Below, piece after piece: positions 47,415 to 58,086 of a DNA stretch of 64,000 bases. Both the position numbers and the translations under genes were made by a program. The notes below the pieces were generated by a model. It was not told where the DNA came from. It searched no databases and saw nothing but the letters and a program-made list of their open reading frames with translations. Origin of the DNA: Metabacillus flavus (GTDB lineage: Bacteria > Bacillota > Bacilli > Bacillales > Bacillaceae); the NCBI RefSeq assembly GCF_018283675.1, contig NZ_JAGVRK010000001.1, positions 2,604,001 to 2,668,000 of the forward strand. Direction: 5' to 3'. Every line of letters starts with the position of its first letter. The stretch's first letter is position 1.

Positions 47415-47870
47415 CTATTTTCTCCCTCTTTCAGAGCTATCCACAATTAGGGTCACAGGCCCATCGTTAATAAGCGCAACATCCATCATTGCCCCAAATG
47501 TTCCTGTTTCAACCTTCAAACCGAGCTGCCTCAATTCATGATTAAACTGCTCATATACCGGTTCTGCTATGTCCGGTTTGGCTGCCGCCATGAAATTCGG
47601 TCTTCTCCCTTTTCGGCATTCTCCATAAAGGGTAAATTGTGATACAGAAAGGACTTCACCTTCTATGTCAAGAAGGGAGCGGTTCAGTTTTTCGGCATCA
47701 TCTTCAAAAATACGAAGGTTGGCAAGTTTATCAGCCAAATATTTCGCATCATCTGCCGTGTCATCATGTGTAACACCTACAAGAACCATGATTCCCCGTC
47801 CAATCTTTCCTGTGGAGCTGCCGCTGACTGAAACCTCTGCTTCTTTTACACGCTGAAGAATGATCTTCAT
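47415..47870 (-). CDS. dtd: D-aminoacyl-tRNA deacylase
   Basis: Removes D-amino acids (and glycine) from mischarged tRNAs; 151 residues. Conserved [10 protein letters not shown] and [11 protein letters not shown] (containing the GP cis-proline motif) are visible. It starts 16 bp after relA and is likely co-transcribed. yrvI in B. subtilis. Confidence 0.96.
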   Translation of the reverse strand: MKIILQRVKEAEVSVSGSSTGKIGRGIMVLVGVTHDDTADDAKYLADKLANLRIFEDDAEKLNRSLLDIEGEVLSVSQFTLYGECRKGRRPNFMAAAKPDIAEPVYEQFNHELRQLGLKVETGTFGAMMDVALINDGPVTLIVDSSERGRK

Positions 47871-47886
47871 TAAAGGAACCCTCCCT

Positions 47887-50085
47887 TTAGTTCATCAATC
47901 TTCTTACAGAGTAGATATCTGAAATTTGTTTAATTCTTTCAACCACCTTATGAAGGTGATTAATGTTTGCAATGGAAAGAGCCATATGAATGGTCGCTAC
48001 CTTATTTCGGTCCGATCTTCCGGATACAGAAGAAATATTGGTTTTCGTTTCATTCACTGCCTGAAGCACTTCATTCAGAAGACCTCTGCGGTCATAGCCC
48101 ATGATTTCAATTTCAACATTGTATTCTTTTCTGCCGTCAAGCTGATGCTCCCATTCAACCGGTATGAGGCGGTCCTTTGCATCATCTGTCTGGATATTCG
48201 TGCAATCGTCACGATGGACGGATACGCCCCGGCCTTTCGTAATAAAACCGACGATTTCATCTCCCGGAACCGGATTGCAGCATTTGGACAGCCTGATTAA
48301 AAGATTGTCGATTCCTTTAACTCTAACACCGGCATCCCGTTTTTTCTGAGCAGGATACTGCTTCGATTCAGTCACCACTTCTTCAACGGCTTTTTCCTGC
48401 TCCTCAAGGTCACGCTTTTTGCGCCATTTTTCCGTCAGGCGATTCGCTACCTGGAGGGCTGTAATTCCGTTGTAGCCGACTGCTGCAAACATATCTTCAT
48501 CATTAGCAAAATTGAATTTCTCATAGACCCGTTTAACGTTATCGGAAGCAAGAATCTCTTTCAAATCAAAATCCATGTTTTTGATTTCTTTTTCAACCCA
48601 TTCTCTTCCTTTTTCAACGTTTTCTTCACGGCGCTGTTTCTTGAAAAACTGTCTGATTTTGTTTTTTGCCTGCGAAGTCTGGGCCAGCTTAAGCCAATCC
48701 TGACTAGGTCCGTAAGAATGCTTAGAAGTCAGAATCTCAATAATATCCCCGGTCTTTAGTTTATAATCAAGGGTTACCATCTTACCGTTTACTTTTGCAC
48801 CGATTGTTTTATTTCCAATCTCCGAGTGAATTCGGTACGAGAAATCAATCGGAACCGATCCCGATGGAAGCTCGATAACGTCTCCTTTAGGAGTAAAAAC
48901 AAAGACCATATCAGAAAACAAGTCGATTTTCAGGGATTCCATAAATTCTTCCGCATTCGTGGATTCATTCTGGAACTCAAGAATCTCTCTGAACCATGTC
49001 AGTTTCTTTTCGAGTGAAGCATGGTCATCCAATTCTTTTCCTTCTTTGTAAGCCCAATGAGCTGCAATTCCGTATTCAGCAATATGATGCATATCCATTG
49101 TACGGATTTGCACTTCCAAAGGATCGCCTTTTGGGCCGATCACTGTCGTATGGAGGGATTGATACATGTTTGGCTTCGGCATTGCAATGTAATCCTTAAA
49201 GCGGCCGGGCATCGGTTTCCAGCACGTATGAATGATTCCGAGAACGGCATAGCAATCCTTAATGCTGTTAACGACAATTCTGACAGCAAGCAAATCGTAT
49301 ATTTCATTAAATTGCTTATTCTGAAGAACCATTTTTTTATAAATGCTGTAGATGTGCTTAGGCCTGCCGGAAAATTCAGCTGCAATCTGAACTTCCTGCA
49401 CACTGTTTTTGACGTCATTAATAACCTCGTCCAAATATTCCTCGCGTTCAGCCCGTTTCTTTTTCATCAAATTCACAATTCGATAGTACTGCTGAGGGTT
49501 TAAGTATCTGAGAGCTGTATCTTCAAGCTCCCATTTAATCTTTGAAATCCCCAGTCTGTGGGCGAGCGGAGCGAAAATTTCCAGCGTTTCATTCGAAATT
49601 CTCCGTTGCTTTTCCTGCGGAAGATGCTTAAGAGTTCTCATGTTATGAAGCCGGTCAGCAAGCTTTATCAGGATTACCCTGATATCCTGGGCCATTGCAA
49701 CAAACATTTTCCGATGATTCTCTGCCTGCTGCTCTTCATGGGATTTGTATTTAATCTTTCCGAGCTTTGTCACTCCATCCACGAGCATGGCCACTTCATC
49801 GCTGAATGCCTTCCGGATATCATCAAGAGTTACATCTGTATCTTCAACCACATCATGCAAAAAACCGCCGGCTATAGTGGATGGGTCCATATCAAGATCC
49901 ACTAAAATACCCGCTACTTGAATAGGGTGGATTATATAGGGTTCACCGGATTTACGATACTGCTCACGATGTGCTTCCTCTGCAAAATCGTAAGCCCTCC
50001 GGATAAAATCAAGATTGTCATCATCCAAATACCGCTTCGCCCGTTCGATCACCTGTTCAGCGGTTAGGACTTGTTCATTCGCCAT
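47887..50085 (-). CDS. relA: Bifunctional (p)ppGpp synthetase/hydrolase
   Basis: Rel enzyme of 732 residues controlling the stringent response. The HD hydrolase domain has FLHDVVEDT (about residues 77-85), the synthetase domain includes the DLLAVRIVV and [14 protein letters not shown] segments, followed by TGS ([20 protein letters not shown]), helical and zinc-finger ([13 protein letters not shown]) and ACT ([18 protein letters not shown]) domains. All parts are intact. Confidence 0.97.
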   Translation of the reverse strand: MANEQVLTAEQVIERAKRYLDDDNLDFIRRAYDFAEEAHREQYRKSGEPYIIHPIQVAGILVDLDMDPSTIAGGFLHDVVEDTDVTLDDIRKAFSDEVAMLVDGVTKLGKIKYKSHEEQQAENHRKMFVAMAQDIRVILIKLADRLHNMRTLKHLPQEKQRRISNETLEIFAPLAHRLGISKIKWELEDTALRYLNPQQYYRIVNLMKKKRAEREEYLDEVINDVKNSVQEVQIAAEFSGRPKHIYSIYKKMVLQNKQFNEIYDLLAVRIVVNSIKDCYAVLGIIHTCWKPMPGRFKDYIAMPKPNMYQSLHTTVIGPKGDPLEVQIRTMDMHHIAEYGIAAHWAYKEGKELDDHASLEKKLTWFREILEFQNESTNAEEFMESLKIDLFSDMVFVFTPKGDVIELPSGSVPIDFSYRIHSEIGNKTIGAKVNGKMVTLDYKLKTGDIIEILTSKHSYGPSQDWLKLAQTSQAKNKIRQFFKKQRREENVEKGREWVEKEIKNMDFDLKEILASDNVKRVYEKFNFANDEDMFAAVGYNGITALQVANRLTEKWRKKRDLEEQEKAVEEVVTESKQYPAQKKRDAGVRVKGIDNLLIRLSKCCNPVPGDEIVGFITKGRGVSVHRDDCTNIQTDDAKDRLIPVEWEHQLDGRKEYNVEIEIMGYDRRGLLNEVLQAVNETKTNISSVSGRSDRNKVATIHMALSIANINHLHKVVERIKQISDIYSVRRLMN

Positions 50086-50302
50086 GAAATCACCTTTTTT
50101 GAAGAAAACTTTATTGTACCTATTATCGTGAAAAAAAAGGGTTCTGTAAAGGGTAAGGAAAATAATTCGAATGGATATCCGGTTTAAGGGGGTAGAAGAT
50201 ATATATCGTGCACCTGATATGCAGGCTTTGTCTGCGCTTACATTGGATTTTTAAAAAAAACATTTTTCCGTAAAATAATTTACACTTCTTGTTTTCTATT
50301 CG

Positions 50303-50332
50303 AAAAAAACTGACCGCAGCCGGCCAGTTTTC
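50303..50332 (-). terminator. apt terminator
   Basis: Minus-strand stem AAAACTGgCCG / CGGtCAGTTTT around GCTG, then TTTCG. The rest of the 50086-50302 spacer holds relA leader sequence with no gene seen. Confidence 0.8.
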
Positions 50333-50344
50333 TCCAAATAATTT

Positions 50345-50857
50345 TTAATATTGCATTAATGTCATAACATCGTAGCCATCAAGCTTTTTGCGGCCATCAA
50401 GATAGGAAAGCTCGATCAGAAATGCCATTCCAGCAACTACTCCGCCAAGCTCTTCAACAAGCTTAATCGTTGCTTCAATTGTTCCGCCTGTTGCAAGCAG
50501 ATCATCTGTAATCAGCACTCTTTGTCCTGGAAGGATGGCATCTTTGTGGATGGTGAGTACATCTTTACCATATTCCAGGCCGTAATCTACTTTAATCACT
50601 TCCCGGGGAAGCTTGCCTTCTTTTCTTACAGGGGCAAATCCTACTTCCAATGCATACGCCACAGGACATCCGATAATAAATCCGCGCGCTTCAGGACCGA
50701 CAACTAAATCAATTTCCTTTTCACGGGCAAATTCAACAATCTGGTCTGTAGCATATTTATAGACTTCGCCTTTATCCATAAGTGTCGTAATGTCCTTGAA
50801 ACGGATTCCCGGTTTCGGATAGTCCTCGACGATCGTTACATATTGTTTTAAATCCAT
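50345..50857 (-). CDS. apt: Adenine phosphoribosyltransferase
   Basis: Purine salvage enzyme of 170 residues making AMP from adenine and PRPP. The PRPP-binding motif is [13 protein letters not shown]; the N-terminal [12 protein letters not shown] and VGPEARGFI are typical. Located between recJ and relA; adjacency to relA is conserved in Firmicutes. Confidence 0.97.
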   Translation of the reverse strand: MDLKQYVTIVEDYPKPGIRFKDITTLMDKGEVYKYATDQIVEFAREKEIDLVVGPEARGFIIGCPVAYALEVGFAPVRKEGKLPREVIKVDYGLEYGKDVLTIHKDAILPGQRVLITDDLLATGGTIEATIKLVEELGGVVAGMAFLIELSYLDGRKKLDGYDVMTLMQY

Positions 50858-50873
50858 CTTTCGTTTTTCCTCC

Positions 50874-53228
50874 TCAAACTTGAACAGGCTTAGAAAATCT
50901 GCTTATCCGTTCACCAAACAACTCGAGTAATTCACGGTAAGAGGAATACAGCAGCCTGTTTTCCAGCTCCATTTGATCTTTTTTCTTTTTATAGGCAATC
51001 GATTCACTTAAATCGCGTTTTCCACCTTGTCGATTAATCGAAATCAGACCATTAGTTATTGTAACAAAATCCAGCTCAAAAAACACCTTAGACATAAAAT
51101 CTATCGTATCTGCTGTCCAGCCTTTATGCTTCGCAAGCTCCGCACTGTGCCTTTTCAAGTCAAAACTGTCTCTTTTTGCAAGGAATCCATAAAACCATTT
51201 AAAATGCTCCCGTGTCGGAAGCGTGGAGAAAAAGTGATCCTCTGTCTGGAGGAAAAAAGCATAAATTCTTTCCGGCACGCCTTGGACAAATAAAGCTGTG
51301 AGTAAATCAAGGTCGTCAGGCACATCCATAAACACAGCATACCGGCCATTAAGATTTGTTTTTTCCGCCTCTTCAGTACTTTGAACATGAAGGCAATCAG
51401 ATGCAGCCCCATCCTTGATAAGCTGCTGCCGCGTTGCTTCTTTAAAGGCAATCAGCTGAGCTTTAGAATTTGGTATCCGTTCCAAAATCGTTTTCAGCTG
51501 GCGGGCACCGCGATGATCGAATAACTGCCATCCTTCGACTGCGGCATCCTGCAGCATAAATTGAGGCTTGCGGAAATTGTTCCATTCATTCACGGAAAGC
51601 TGGCCAACGACAGACACTTTGGACACGGGCGAAATCTCGTCATGCAAATACCCAAAACCGAATCCTACGCAGTCCACCTGGGAGGCATCCTGTTCAAGGG
51701 TAAGCTTCAGATGATTCTGATTCGAGCCGATTTTCCTCATCCCGGTTACCGTTAAATCCTCGATCATCACAACGGGCTTGGGATTGTTCATTCCGAATGG
51801 AGCGAGCAAATTCATTTCCTCAATCGTTGAAAGGCTCACCTCTTCTAATCTGCAGGACAAATCAACCTTCGTTAAAGGAATGAAATCTTCCTCTTTAAGC
51901 TGATCTTTCGCCAGCATGTTCAGTCTTTCCCGGAGCTCGTCTATATCCTCTGCAGCAAGAGTCATTCCTGCCGCCATCGGGTGCCCCCCGAAATGAGGAA
52001 GCAATTCACGGCATTCCGAAAGATTTTTAAAAAGGTCAAACCCGGCAATGCTTCTTGCTGACCCCTTTGCTTTTACTCCTTCTTCATCCAAACATAGAAT
52101 GATAGCCGGCCGGTAAAATTTCTCCACAAGCTTCGAAGCAACAATCCCTACTACACCGGGATTCCATCCTTTATTCGCAAGGACAAGAACGGGATATTCC
52201 GCAGGAGGATAGAGCGTTTCAGCCATCTCTATTGCCTCTTGAGCGATATCCTGCACAATTTTTTGCCTTTCGCGGTTGAGACTGTCAATTTCCGCGGCAA
52301 GTTCCGCAGCTTTTTGAGAATCAGCTGTGCGCAGCAATTCTACCGCAGGGTCAGCTGATTGAAGTCTTCCGACAGCGTTAATTCTCGGAGCAATCGCAAA
52401 GCCGACCGTTTCTTCGGAAAGCTGGCTGTCCTTCGAGGATGCCTTCTGAAGCAAAGCTTTAATCCCGGGACGATTCGTCTTTTTCAATAATTCAATGCCT
52501 TTAAAAGCAATCAGCCGATTTTCTCCATGCAGGGATACTAAATCAGCGATCGTCCCAATGGCCGCCAGTTCAAGAAATGAATCCTGGACGGTCCCAAGGA
52601 GGGCATTGGAGACCTTCAATGCAACCCCGACTCCCGCAAGCTCCTTGAAAGGATATCCGCTCCCAGGCAGCTTTGGATGCACAAGGGCGAGCGCATCAGG
52701 CAAAACCGGACCTGCTTCATGATGATCGGTGATAATTAAATCTACTCCAATTTCTTTTGCATACTCTGCCTCATCTACAGCCGAAATTCCGGTATCGACT
52801 GTGATAATCAGCGAAACACCTGCTTCTTTCTGTTTAAGAAATGCCTCTTTATTCGGACCATACCCCTCTGTAAACCGGTTCGGTATGTAGAAGTCTGCAT
52901 CAGCTCCTATTTGCTGAAGCGTTTCCAGCATTACAACGGTTGAGGTTACACCATCTGCGTCATAATCACCGTACACACAGATCTTTTCTTTGTTTTCAAC
53001 TGCACTTTTTATTCTTGCAGCAGCTTGTTCCATTCCATTCATTAAAAAAGGATCATGAAATTCCTGATGTTCCATATATAAAAATGCTTTTGCAGCTTCG
53101 GGTTCTTCAATTCCTCTGTTCACAAGCAGAGAAGCAACCAAATTCGAGATATTCAAGCTGTTTGCCAGCTTTTCTGCCTTAACGGCATCCGCATCTTTGA
53201 CGGACCATCGGGCTTTAGGTTTTAACAT
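50874..53228 (-). CDS. recJ: Single-stranded-DNA exonuclease RecJ
   Basis: 5'-3' exonuclease of 784 residues (yrvE). DHH motifs are [13 protein letters not shown] and [10 protein letters not shown], with the DHHA1 domain ([25 protein letters not shown]) and an OB-fold plus a Firmicutes C-terminal extension. An intact gene with its own promoter; the conserved B. subtilis gene order ends here. Confidence 0.96.
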   Translation of the reverse strand: MLKPKARWSVKDADAVKAEKLANSLNISNLVASLLVNRGIEEPEAAKAFLYMEHQEFHDPFLMNGMEQAAARIKSAVENKEKICVYGDYDADGVTSTVVMLETLQQIGADADFYIPNRFTEGYGPNKEAFLKQKEAGVSLIITVDTGISAVDEAEYAKEIGVDLIITDHHEAGPVLPDALALVHPKLPGSGYPFKELAGVGVALKVSNALLGTVQDSFLELAAIGTIADLVSLHGENRLIAFKGIELLKKTNRPGIKALLQKASSKDSQLSEETVGFAIAPRINAVGRLQSADPAVELLRTADSQKAAELAAEIDSLNRERQKIVQDIAQEAIEMAETLYPPAEYPVLVLANKGWNPGVVGIVASKLVEKFYRPAIILCLDEEGVKAKGSARSIAGFDLFKNLSECRELLPHFGGHPMAAGMTLAAEDIDELRERLNMLAKDQLKEEDFIPLTKVDLSCRLEEVSLSTIEEMNLLAPFGMNNPKPVVMIEDLTVTGMRKIGSNQNHLKLTLEQDASQVDCVGFGFGYLHDEISPVSKVSVVGQLSVNEWNNFRKPQFMLQDAAVEGWQLFDHRGARQLKTILERIPNSKAQLIAFKEATRQQLIKDGAASDCLHVQSTEEAEKTNLNGRYAVFMDVPDDLDLLTALFVQGVPERIYAFFLQTEDHFFSTLPTREHFKWFYGFLAKRDSFDLKRHSAELAKHKGWTADTIDFMSKVFFELDFVTITNGLISINRQGGKRDLSESIAYKKKKDQMELENRLLYSSYRELLELFGERISRFSKPVQV

Positions 53229-53251
53229 TTATTTCACCCCTCAATCACTCT

Positions 53252-53280
53252 ATTATACTTTAGGCGGAAGACCGTTTCAA
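53252..53280 (-). promoter_or_regulatory. recJ-apt promoter
   Basis: TTGAAA (53275-53280), 17-base spacer, TATAAT (53252-53257) on the minus strand, about 20 bases before the recJ ribosome site. Confidence 0.85.
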
Positions 53281-53537
53281 ACAGGTTATGAGGGTCAAAC
53301 GTTTCTAAGGCTTATGGAAACTGGAAGGAAATTCATTATTTTTATAAAATAGTTTTTTATAGAATAATAGAAATATCAGTGAGTGTTACCAATGAAAAAT
53401 AAGGGTCAGACAGCAAAAAAGGATGTTACAGAAATTGGTGGTTCTTGATGGAATGCGTATTCATTGCAGGGTTTATTTCCGTCTTCGTTTTAAGATATTG
53501 ACTAGTTCATCAGCCGGCGTATTTTTCCAGACCTGTT
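53281..53537. other. Spacer at the accessory boundary, no gene seen
   Basis: AT-rich spacer between recJ and the histidine phosphatase gene. It contains a 17-codon plus-strand ORF without a ribosome site and no convincing repeat or att-like duplication. It marks the point where the conserved gene order stops. Confidence 0.6.
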
Positions 53538-54077
53538 TTAAATAAGCTCCTTCACAAAAACAATCTCCTCCCCATTTCTCAGGCGGATGGCTCTTTTTCC
53601 TGTATAACCGTGTTTAAGCAGTCTGCTTGTTAATACTGAGATGAAGAATCCGTGGGACACAACAAGTACATGCCGGCTGTTTTGGGATTCCAGCTCAGAG
53701 ATGTATTGATCTGCCCGATCAGCTGTCTGCTTCCTGGTTTCACTTTGAGAAGAATGAGAGAAAAACCAGGCGAGCCTTCCGAAGACAATCCATAGGAGAT
53801 ATGGAAGCCTGAAAGATGTCTGAACAAAAGGGGAAAGCGGAATTTCCCTCAAGCTTGGGGTTATGTGAGGCTGACCGTAGAGGGAAGCGGCGGTTTCGGA
53901 GGCTCTTGTCATATTGCTTGAGTGGCAGCTGTCCCAGGTTTCTGAACGCTTCATGTTATTCGGTTCGCAAAGAGGTGAATGATCGTAGCTGAAGCACCAT
54001 TCAGAAAACTCTTTCGATGTCATCATTTTTTTAGGGGGACAATCTACTCTATAATGTCTGATAATAGTTATTTTCAT
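53538..54077 (-). CDS. Histidine phosphatase family protein, variant RHY motif
   Basis: 179 residues in the phosphoglycerate-mutase-like fold. The N-terminal catalytic histidine lies in IIRHYRVD, where the family's RHG is RHY; the second block is MTRASETAASL and the second histidine is in VLVVSHGFF. It probably dephosphorylates a small molecule. GGGAG and the ATG at 54077 fit a short start; the longer reading adds three residues from a TTG. It may be a separate unit, since a ROK terminator lies upstream. Confidence 0.7.
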   Translation of the reverse strand: MKITIIRHYRVDCPPKKMMTSKEFSEWCFSYDHSPLCEPNNMKRSETWDSCHSSNMTRASETAASLYGQPHITPSLREIPLSPFVQTSFRLPYLLWIVFGRLAWFFSHSSQSETRKQTADRADQYISELESQNSRHVLVVSHGFFISVLTSRLLKHGYTGKRAIRLRNGEEIVFVKELI

Positions 54078-54237
54078 AACAGGCAATCTCCCAAACTCTT
54101 TTCTGGAATTTTACCATATTAAGGAAGATCAGAGACGCTTTTTAAGAGATTTTTGTTTTTAATGTAAACTTGGGCTGCTGGGTAGCTCACATGCATCCTG
54201 GAGGAAAATCAAGCAGCAACGTTTGCGAAAACCCAAA

Positions 54238-54275
54238 ATAAAAAATAATCCTTCCCTGCGGAAAGGATTATTTTT
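54238..54275 (-). terminator. Terminator of the sugar operon after the ROK gene
   Basis: Minus-strand stem AAAAATAATCCTT with AAGGATTATTTTT around TCCGCAGGG, followed by T-rich sequence; it overlaps the ROK stop codon (54268-54270). Confidence 0.85.
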
Positions 54276-55173
54276 CAAGAGAATGCAGCAGCATAAGACC
54301 CGCTCCTGTTAAGCCGGCGGTATCTTTTAAAGCACTTGCTGATATCCGCTTTGAAATCGGTTCATTCCGAAGCGATCGATAACCATCCAGAGTATGGAAA
54401 ATTTCAGCAGCAAGCCTGCGATTCCGGTTAATAACGCCGCCCCCAAGCACAATCCGGTGCGGATCAATCGTACAAATAATGGAATAAACTGATTTGGCCA
54501 AACGGGCAATTATCTTCTCCGTTTCCTTTGCCTGCTCTCCTGCAAGAAGGTAATCAAACAGCTCCATTTTCTGCTCCTCTATTTTCCCGCTGTATGCTTT
54601 CACCTTTTCGGAAATAGCTGATCCAGAAGCTACCTCTTCCAGGGTCCTATAAATAAAAGTGCCGTCTCCGTCCTCTTCCTCCACATTCATTCCAATTTCT
54701 CCGGCCATTCCTGCCCCTCTAAAAAAAGCTCCGTTATGAATAATGCTGCACGCAATGCCTGTGCTTACCGTCATAAACACAAAAGTTTCGTTTCGATTCC
54801 TGCCGATATGAACCCACTCCGCGTAAGCTGCCATGCATACATCGTTATCGAGGAGGACCGGCATCCCGAAGTCTTCCTGAAGTTTTTTTGCCAGAGGAAA
54901 GCTCCTCCAGGGAAGGTTATTGGAAAACAGAGCAAGCCCTTTTTCCCTATCAATTAATCCAGGAGAGCCAGCTCCAATTCCTGCAATACGCTCCCATTGA
55001 ATATCAGATTTGGCGATGACTTCCCCAACACAATCCTTTACCCGCTCATACATTTCTGCTTCGCTGGACGGTGCAGAAGGGCGAGTCGTTACTGAACCGC
55101 ATTTCCCTGACTCAAATACGAGTCCTGCCGCCACTTTGGATCCGCCAATATCCAGTCCAATCGCGCACTCCAT
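54268..55173 (-). CDS. ROK family sugar kinase-like protein lacking the zinc cysteines
   Basis: 301 residues with the ROK/hexokinase-actin fold: ATP motif AIGLDIGGSKVAAGLV (about 4-19), sugar-binding LLDNDVCMAAYAEW, and phosphate-2 region FMTVSTGIACSII. The usual GHTxVxxxGxxCxCGxxGCxE segment is replaced by GMNVEEEDGDGTFIYRTLEEVASG with no cysteines, so a structural zinc is unlikely. It may phosphorylate the imported sugar or act as a divergent sensor, though no DNA-binding domain is present. It begins 16 bp after the SIS gene. Confidence 0.8.
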   Translation of the reverse strand: MECAIGLDIGGSKVAAGLVFESGKCGSVTTRPSAPSSEAEMYERVKDCVGEVIAKSDIQWERIAGIGAGSPGLIDREKGLALFSNNLPWRSFPLAKKLQEDFGMPVLLDNDVCMAAYAEWVHIGRNRNETFVFMTVSTGIACSIIHNGAFFRGAGMAGEIGMNVEEEDGDGTFIYRTLEEVASGSAISEKVKAYSGKIEEQKMELFDYLLAGEQAKETEKIIARLAKSVYSIICTIDPHRIVLGGGVINRNRRLAAEIFHTLDGYRSLRNEPISKRISASALKDTAGLTGAGLMLLHSLEK

Positions 55174-55189
55174 ACCGTTTCCCCCCTGA

Positions 55190-56224
55190 TCAAATCGGAA
55201 TATGAACCACCTGTGTTAAATTTTTGGGGAGATCCGGATTAAGGCCTAGTAAGCATGCCCGGTAATAAGCTATTTTCTGTACATAAGGCATTGCAAGGAC
55301 TAAATGGTGATCCGCTGCTCCATTAGGTAAGACAAATGATTCCGTTACCTTCTCCCTGTCCTCTGAAGAAAGGACCGGTCCAAGATAATACACTTCTGCT
55401 CCAAGTTTCCTGCAATCCTCCAGGAGCGGCAGATCATATTTCAATGTTGAAGAGGAGCCAATGAGAATGACCGCTGTTTTGTTGCCGGCTATGGAAATCG
55501 GGCCGTGCCGGAATTCTAAAGAGCAATAGCTTTCGCATACAGTCTGGGTCATTTCCTTCAGTTTTAGCGTGGCTTCCTTTGCTATGCCGTTGTATATACC
55601 GCTGCCTAAATAAATCACGTTTTCCCATTCTATACTCTCAGAAAAATTTTTCACCTTTTCTGACAGATTTAAAGCTTCTTTCATTTTTCCAGGAAGAGCT
55701 TTCAATTCGTTCCATGCAGCCGGGTCATTGGCGTTATGCGCGGCATAGAGCTGCAGAGCATACAGCATGGCAGAAAAGCTTTGCGTCATCACCACACTCT
55801 TTTCATTCACATGAGACAGAACAATGGCTTCATCACAGCTTATACATAGAGGGGAATCTTCATTGCACGTTACTGCCATGACTGATACATTTTTCCTGTC
55901 CCGAACCTTGTTCACAGCTTCTACAGCCTCAGATGTCGTACCGGATCTTGAAATGACCGCAATTCTATAAACGGCATCCTTCGCCAATACTTCATCAGGA
56001 CACAAAATCAGCTCGGACGCCGGAACAGCTGCTGCAGGTCTGCCCGTTATTTTCTGATAATATTTTGCTGCACTGTGCGCTAGATAATAAGAGGTTCCGC
56101 AGCCGGTAAAAAGAAGAATCGTTCCTGGGTTCAGTGCTTCAAATGATAGATTATCCACTGCAAAAAACGTTTTTTCAATTATAGTTCCCTGATCATTGAT
56201 CTCGTTCAGCGTAAAGCTTTCCAT
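55190..56224 (-). CDS. Double SIS-domain sugar isomerase/deaminase, AgaS/GlmS-like
   Basis: 344 residues with two SIS domains. The first has FTGCGTSYYLAHSAAKYY and VISRSGTTSEAVEAV, the second YLGSGIYNGIAKEATLKLKE and SLEFRHGPISI. This is the arrangement of AgaS (amino-sugar phosphate deaminase/isomerase) and of the GlmS isomerase half, without a glutaminase domain. In context it could convert an amino-sugar 6-phosphate to a ketose 6-phosphate. Frl-type deglycases are the main alternative. Confidence 0.75.
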   Translation of the reverse strand: MESFTLNEINDQGTIIEKTFFAVDNLSFEALNPGTILLFTGCGTSYYLAHSAAKYYQKITGRPAAAVPASELILCPDEVLAKDAVYRIAVISRSGTTSEAVEAVNKVRDRKNVSVMAVTCNEDSPLCISCDEAIVLSHVNEKSVVMTQSFSAMLYALQLYAAHNANDPAAWNELKALPGKMKEALNLSEKVKNFSESIEWENVIYLGSGIYNGIAKEATLKLKEMTQTVCESYCSLEFRHGPISIAGNKTAVILIGSSSTLKYDLPLLEDCRKLGAEVYYLGPVLSSEDREKVTESFVLPNGAADHHLVLAMPYVQKIAYYRACLLGLNPDLPKNLTQVVHIPI

Positions 56225-56270
56225 GCTAATCCCTCCGCCTTTGTAATAGGAACCTTACATTGTCTGCCAG

Positions 56271-57211
56271 TTACACGCAAAAAACCTGCACCGTGTGTTT
56301 TATGTGTTCATAGTTCTCAATACGGATGGTGCCGGCTGTCCATTCCATTGCATTTGCAGCACCTGCGGCTGTCCCGCTGATCATCGCTTCTTTCCATCCA
56401 AGACCTTTGAACAGTGCAGCTGTAAATCCAGCCAGAAAGGCATCTCCGCATCCGGTTGGGTTAACGGCATGAACTTTAGGTGCCGCTGCGAAAAGAGTAA
56501 GTCCGCCGCTATAAAAAATTGAGCCTCTGCTGCCAAGTGTAAGAGCAATTGCATGTGCACCGGCATCTGCTGCTTTTTTAAGATCTTTTGCAATCTCGTT
56601 CACATCATTCAAGTCATAGTTCCTCCCAAATAAACCGGTCAGCTCTTGAAGGTTTGGTTTTATAAGAAAAGGCTTTGCTTGAAGTGCTTTTTCCAGCGCC
56701 TTCCCGCCCGTATCAAAAATAACCCTGGCTCCCTTTTCAGCCGCTCTTTCTGAAGCTTCAAGATAGGAGTCCTCATTCAGGCCCCTGGGAGACTGCCGGA
56801 AAAAAGAACGTATTGACTCTCAGCTGCAAGCTCTGCTAAATCTCTCTCCAAAAATTGCTTCCACTCGGCTGGTTTAATATCGGGACCTTTTTCAAGCAGT
56901 TCCGTTTGGATGCCGGCACATCCTGGATCTGCAATAGAGTGGCATGCCCGGCTTTCATCTTCAATTTCCGTAAACCGGCTGTTAATGGAGCGACTGGACA
57001 AAGATTCCGTGATAAACCGGCCATTTGCTCCTCCTGCAAAGCCTGCAGCTGTAACGGGAATTTGGAGAGTATGGAGTACTTTGGCTGCATTGATCCCTTT
57101 TCCGCCAGGCTCTTTAAAAACCTGCTGGATCCGGTTGATCTCATTCTTCCTGAACCTAGGGATGAGATAGGTCAGATCGGCAGCTGCATTCAGCGTAATG
57201 GTTGTAATCAT
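56271..57211 (-). pseudogene. PfkB-family ketose-phosphate kinase interrupted by a one-base frameshift
   Basis: Residues 1-144 read from the ATG at 57211 and stop just after FSGSLPGA. The next frame continues without a break as GLNEDSYLEASERAAEKGA and ends at 56271. Adding one G in the GGGG run at 56782-56785 would restore SLPGGLNEDSYL and 313 codons. N-terminal EPGGKGINAAKVL and C-terminal NPTGCGDAFLAGF are the two PfkB signatures, as in LacC/FruK (tagatose-6- or fructose-1-phosphate kinase). It could be a real inactivation or a sequencing error in a homopolymer. The ATG overlaps the aldolase stop (TAATG), so the pair would be coupled. Confidence 0.85.
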
Positions 57212-58071
57212 TACGAGACCCGCTGTTTTTCAAATAGAACCGCGATTTTTTCTTTTACCAGCATTTCGACACTTTCTCTTGCTGTCATGAAGTACTTCCT
57301 CGGATCGGATGCAGTTGGATGACTGTGTAAATAATTTCTCAGCTCAGCTGCAAATGCGAGCTTTAATTCGGTTGAGTAATTAATTTTTGCAATTCCGCAC
57401 TGGATTGCTTTCCTTACATCATCATCACTTACACCTGATGCACCATGCATGACTAATGGAATTCCAGAAGCATCCTTAATGGCCTCAAGCAGCTCGAAAT
57501 CCAAATCCGGTTCGTCCGCGTATACACCATGAACTGTGCCAAATGATGGAGCAAGGAAATCAATTCCCGTCCTCTTTGCAAACTCCCCTGCCAAATCAGG
57601 GTCTGTATAGCTTAGCCGGTCTGTTTTTTCGCCGTTCCCTTCATTCCTTGCGATGGAGCCAAGCTCGGCTTCAACCGGTATCCCCATTGCCTGGGAAGCC
57701 TCTGCTACTTTTCTTACAAGCCGGATGTTTTCTTCAAATTCAAGGGACGATCCGTCAATCATGATGGACGTATAGCCTGCCCGCAAGCACTGCATCGCGA
57801 TCTGGAAGGTATCCCCGTGGTCCAGATGAAGCGCGACAGGAATTTTCGCCTTTTCAGCTAAATCTTTAACTGCCGCAACTGTGTAATCAAGCCCCATATA
57901 ACGGACCGTATCAGGTGTTGTCTGAAGGATCACAGGTGAATTCAGACGCTCTGCCCCATTAATAACAGCCTTCATGATCTCAAGGTTATGAACAGCAAAT
58001 GCCCCAATCGCATACCCATTTTCAAAAGCATCCTTTACGATTTCTTTTGCCGTCACATAAGACACGTTCAA
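57211..58071 (-). CDS. Class II ketose-bisphosphate aldolase
   Basis: 286 residues of the FbaA/GatY/KbaY/IolJ family, cleaving a ketose 1,6-bisphosphate to DHAP and glyceraldehyde 3-phosphate. The zinc ligands and catalytic Asp are in VALHLDHGD, further ligands in GTVHGVYADEP and VMHGASGV, and the DHAP phosphate loop in IAKINYSTELK. The linked AgaS-like and PfkB proteins favour a tagatose-type bisphosphate, but fructose cannot be excluded. Confidence 0.88.
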   Translation of the reverse strand: MNVSYVTAKEIVKDAFENGYAIGAFAVHNLEIMKAVINGAERLNSPVILQTTPDTVRYMGLDYTVAAVKDLAEKAKIPVALHLDHGDTFQIAMQCLRAGYTSIMIDGSSLEFEENIRLVRKVAEASQAMGIPVEAELGSIARNEGNGEKTDRLSYTDPDLAGEFAKRTGIDFLAPSFGTVHGVYADEPDLDFELLEAIKDASGIPLVMHGASGVSDDDVRKAIQCGIAKINYSTELKLAFAAELRNYLHSHPTASDPRKYFMTARESVEMLVKEKIAVLFEKQRVS

Positions 58072-58086
58072 TCCTCCCCTTGCCCA

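Noticed and set aside
53393-53446. 17-codon plus-strand ORF (MKNKGQTAKKDVTEIGGS)
   Set aside because: No ribosome site, no promoter and no conservation evidence.
54200-54222. Catabolite-response-element-like CGCAAACGTTGC downstream of the ROK gene
   Set aside because: It lacks the TG and CA ends of the consensus and sits downstream of the operon terminator.
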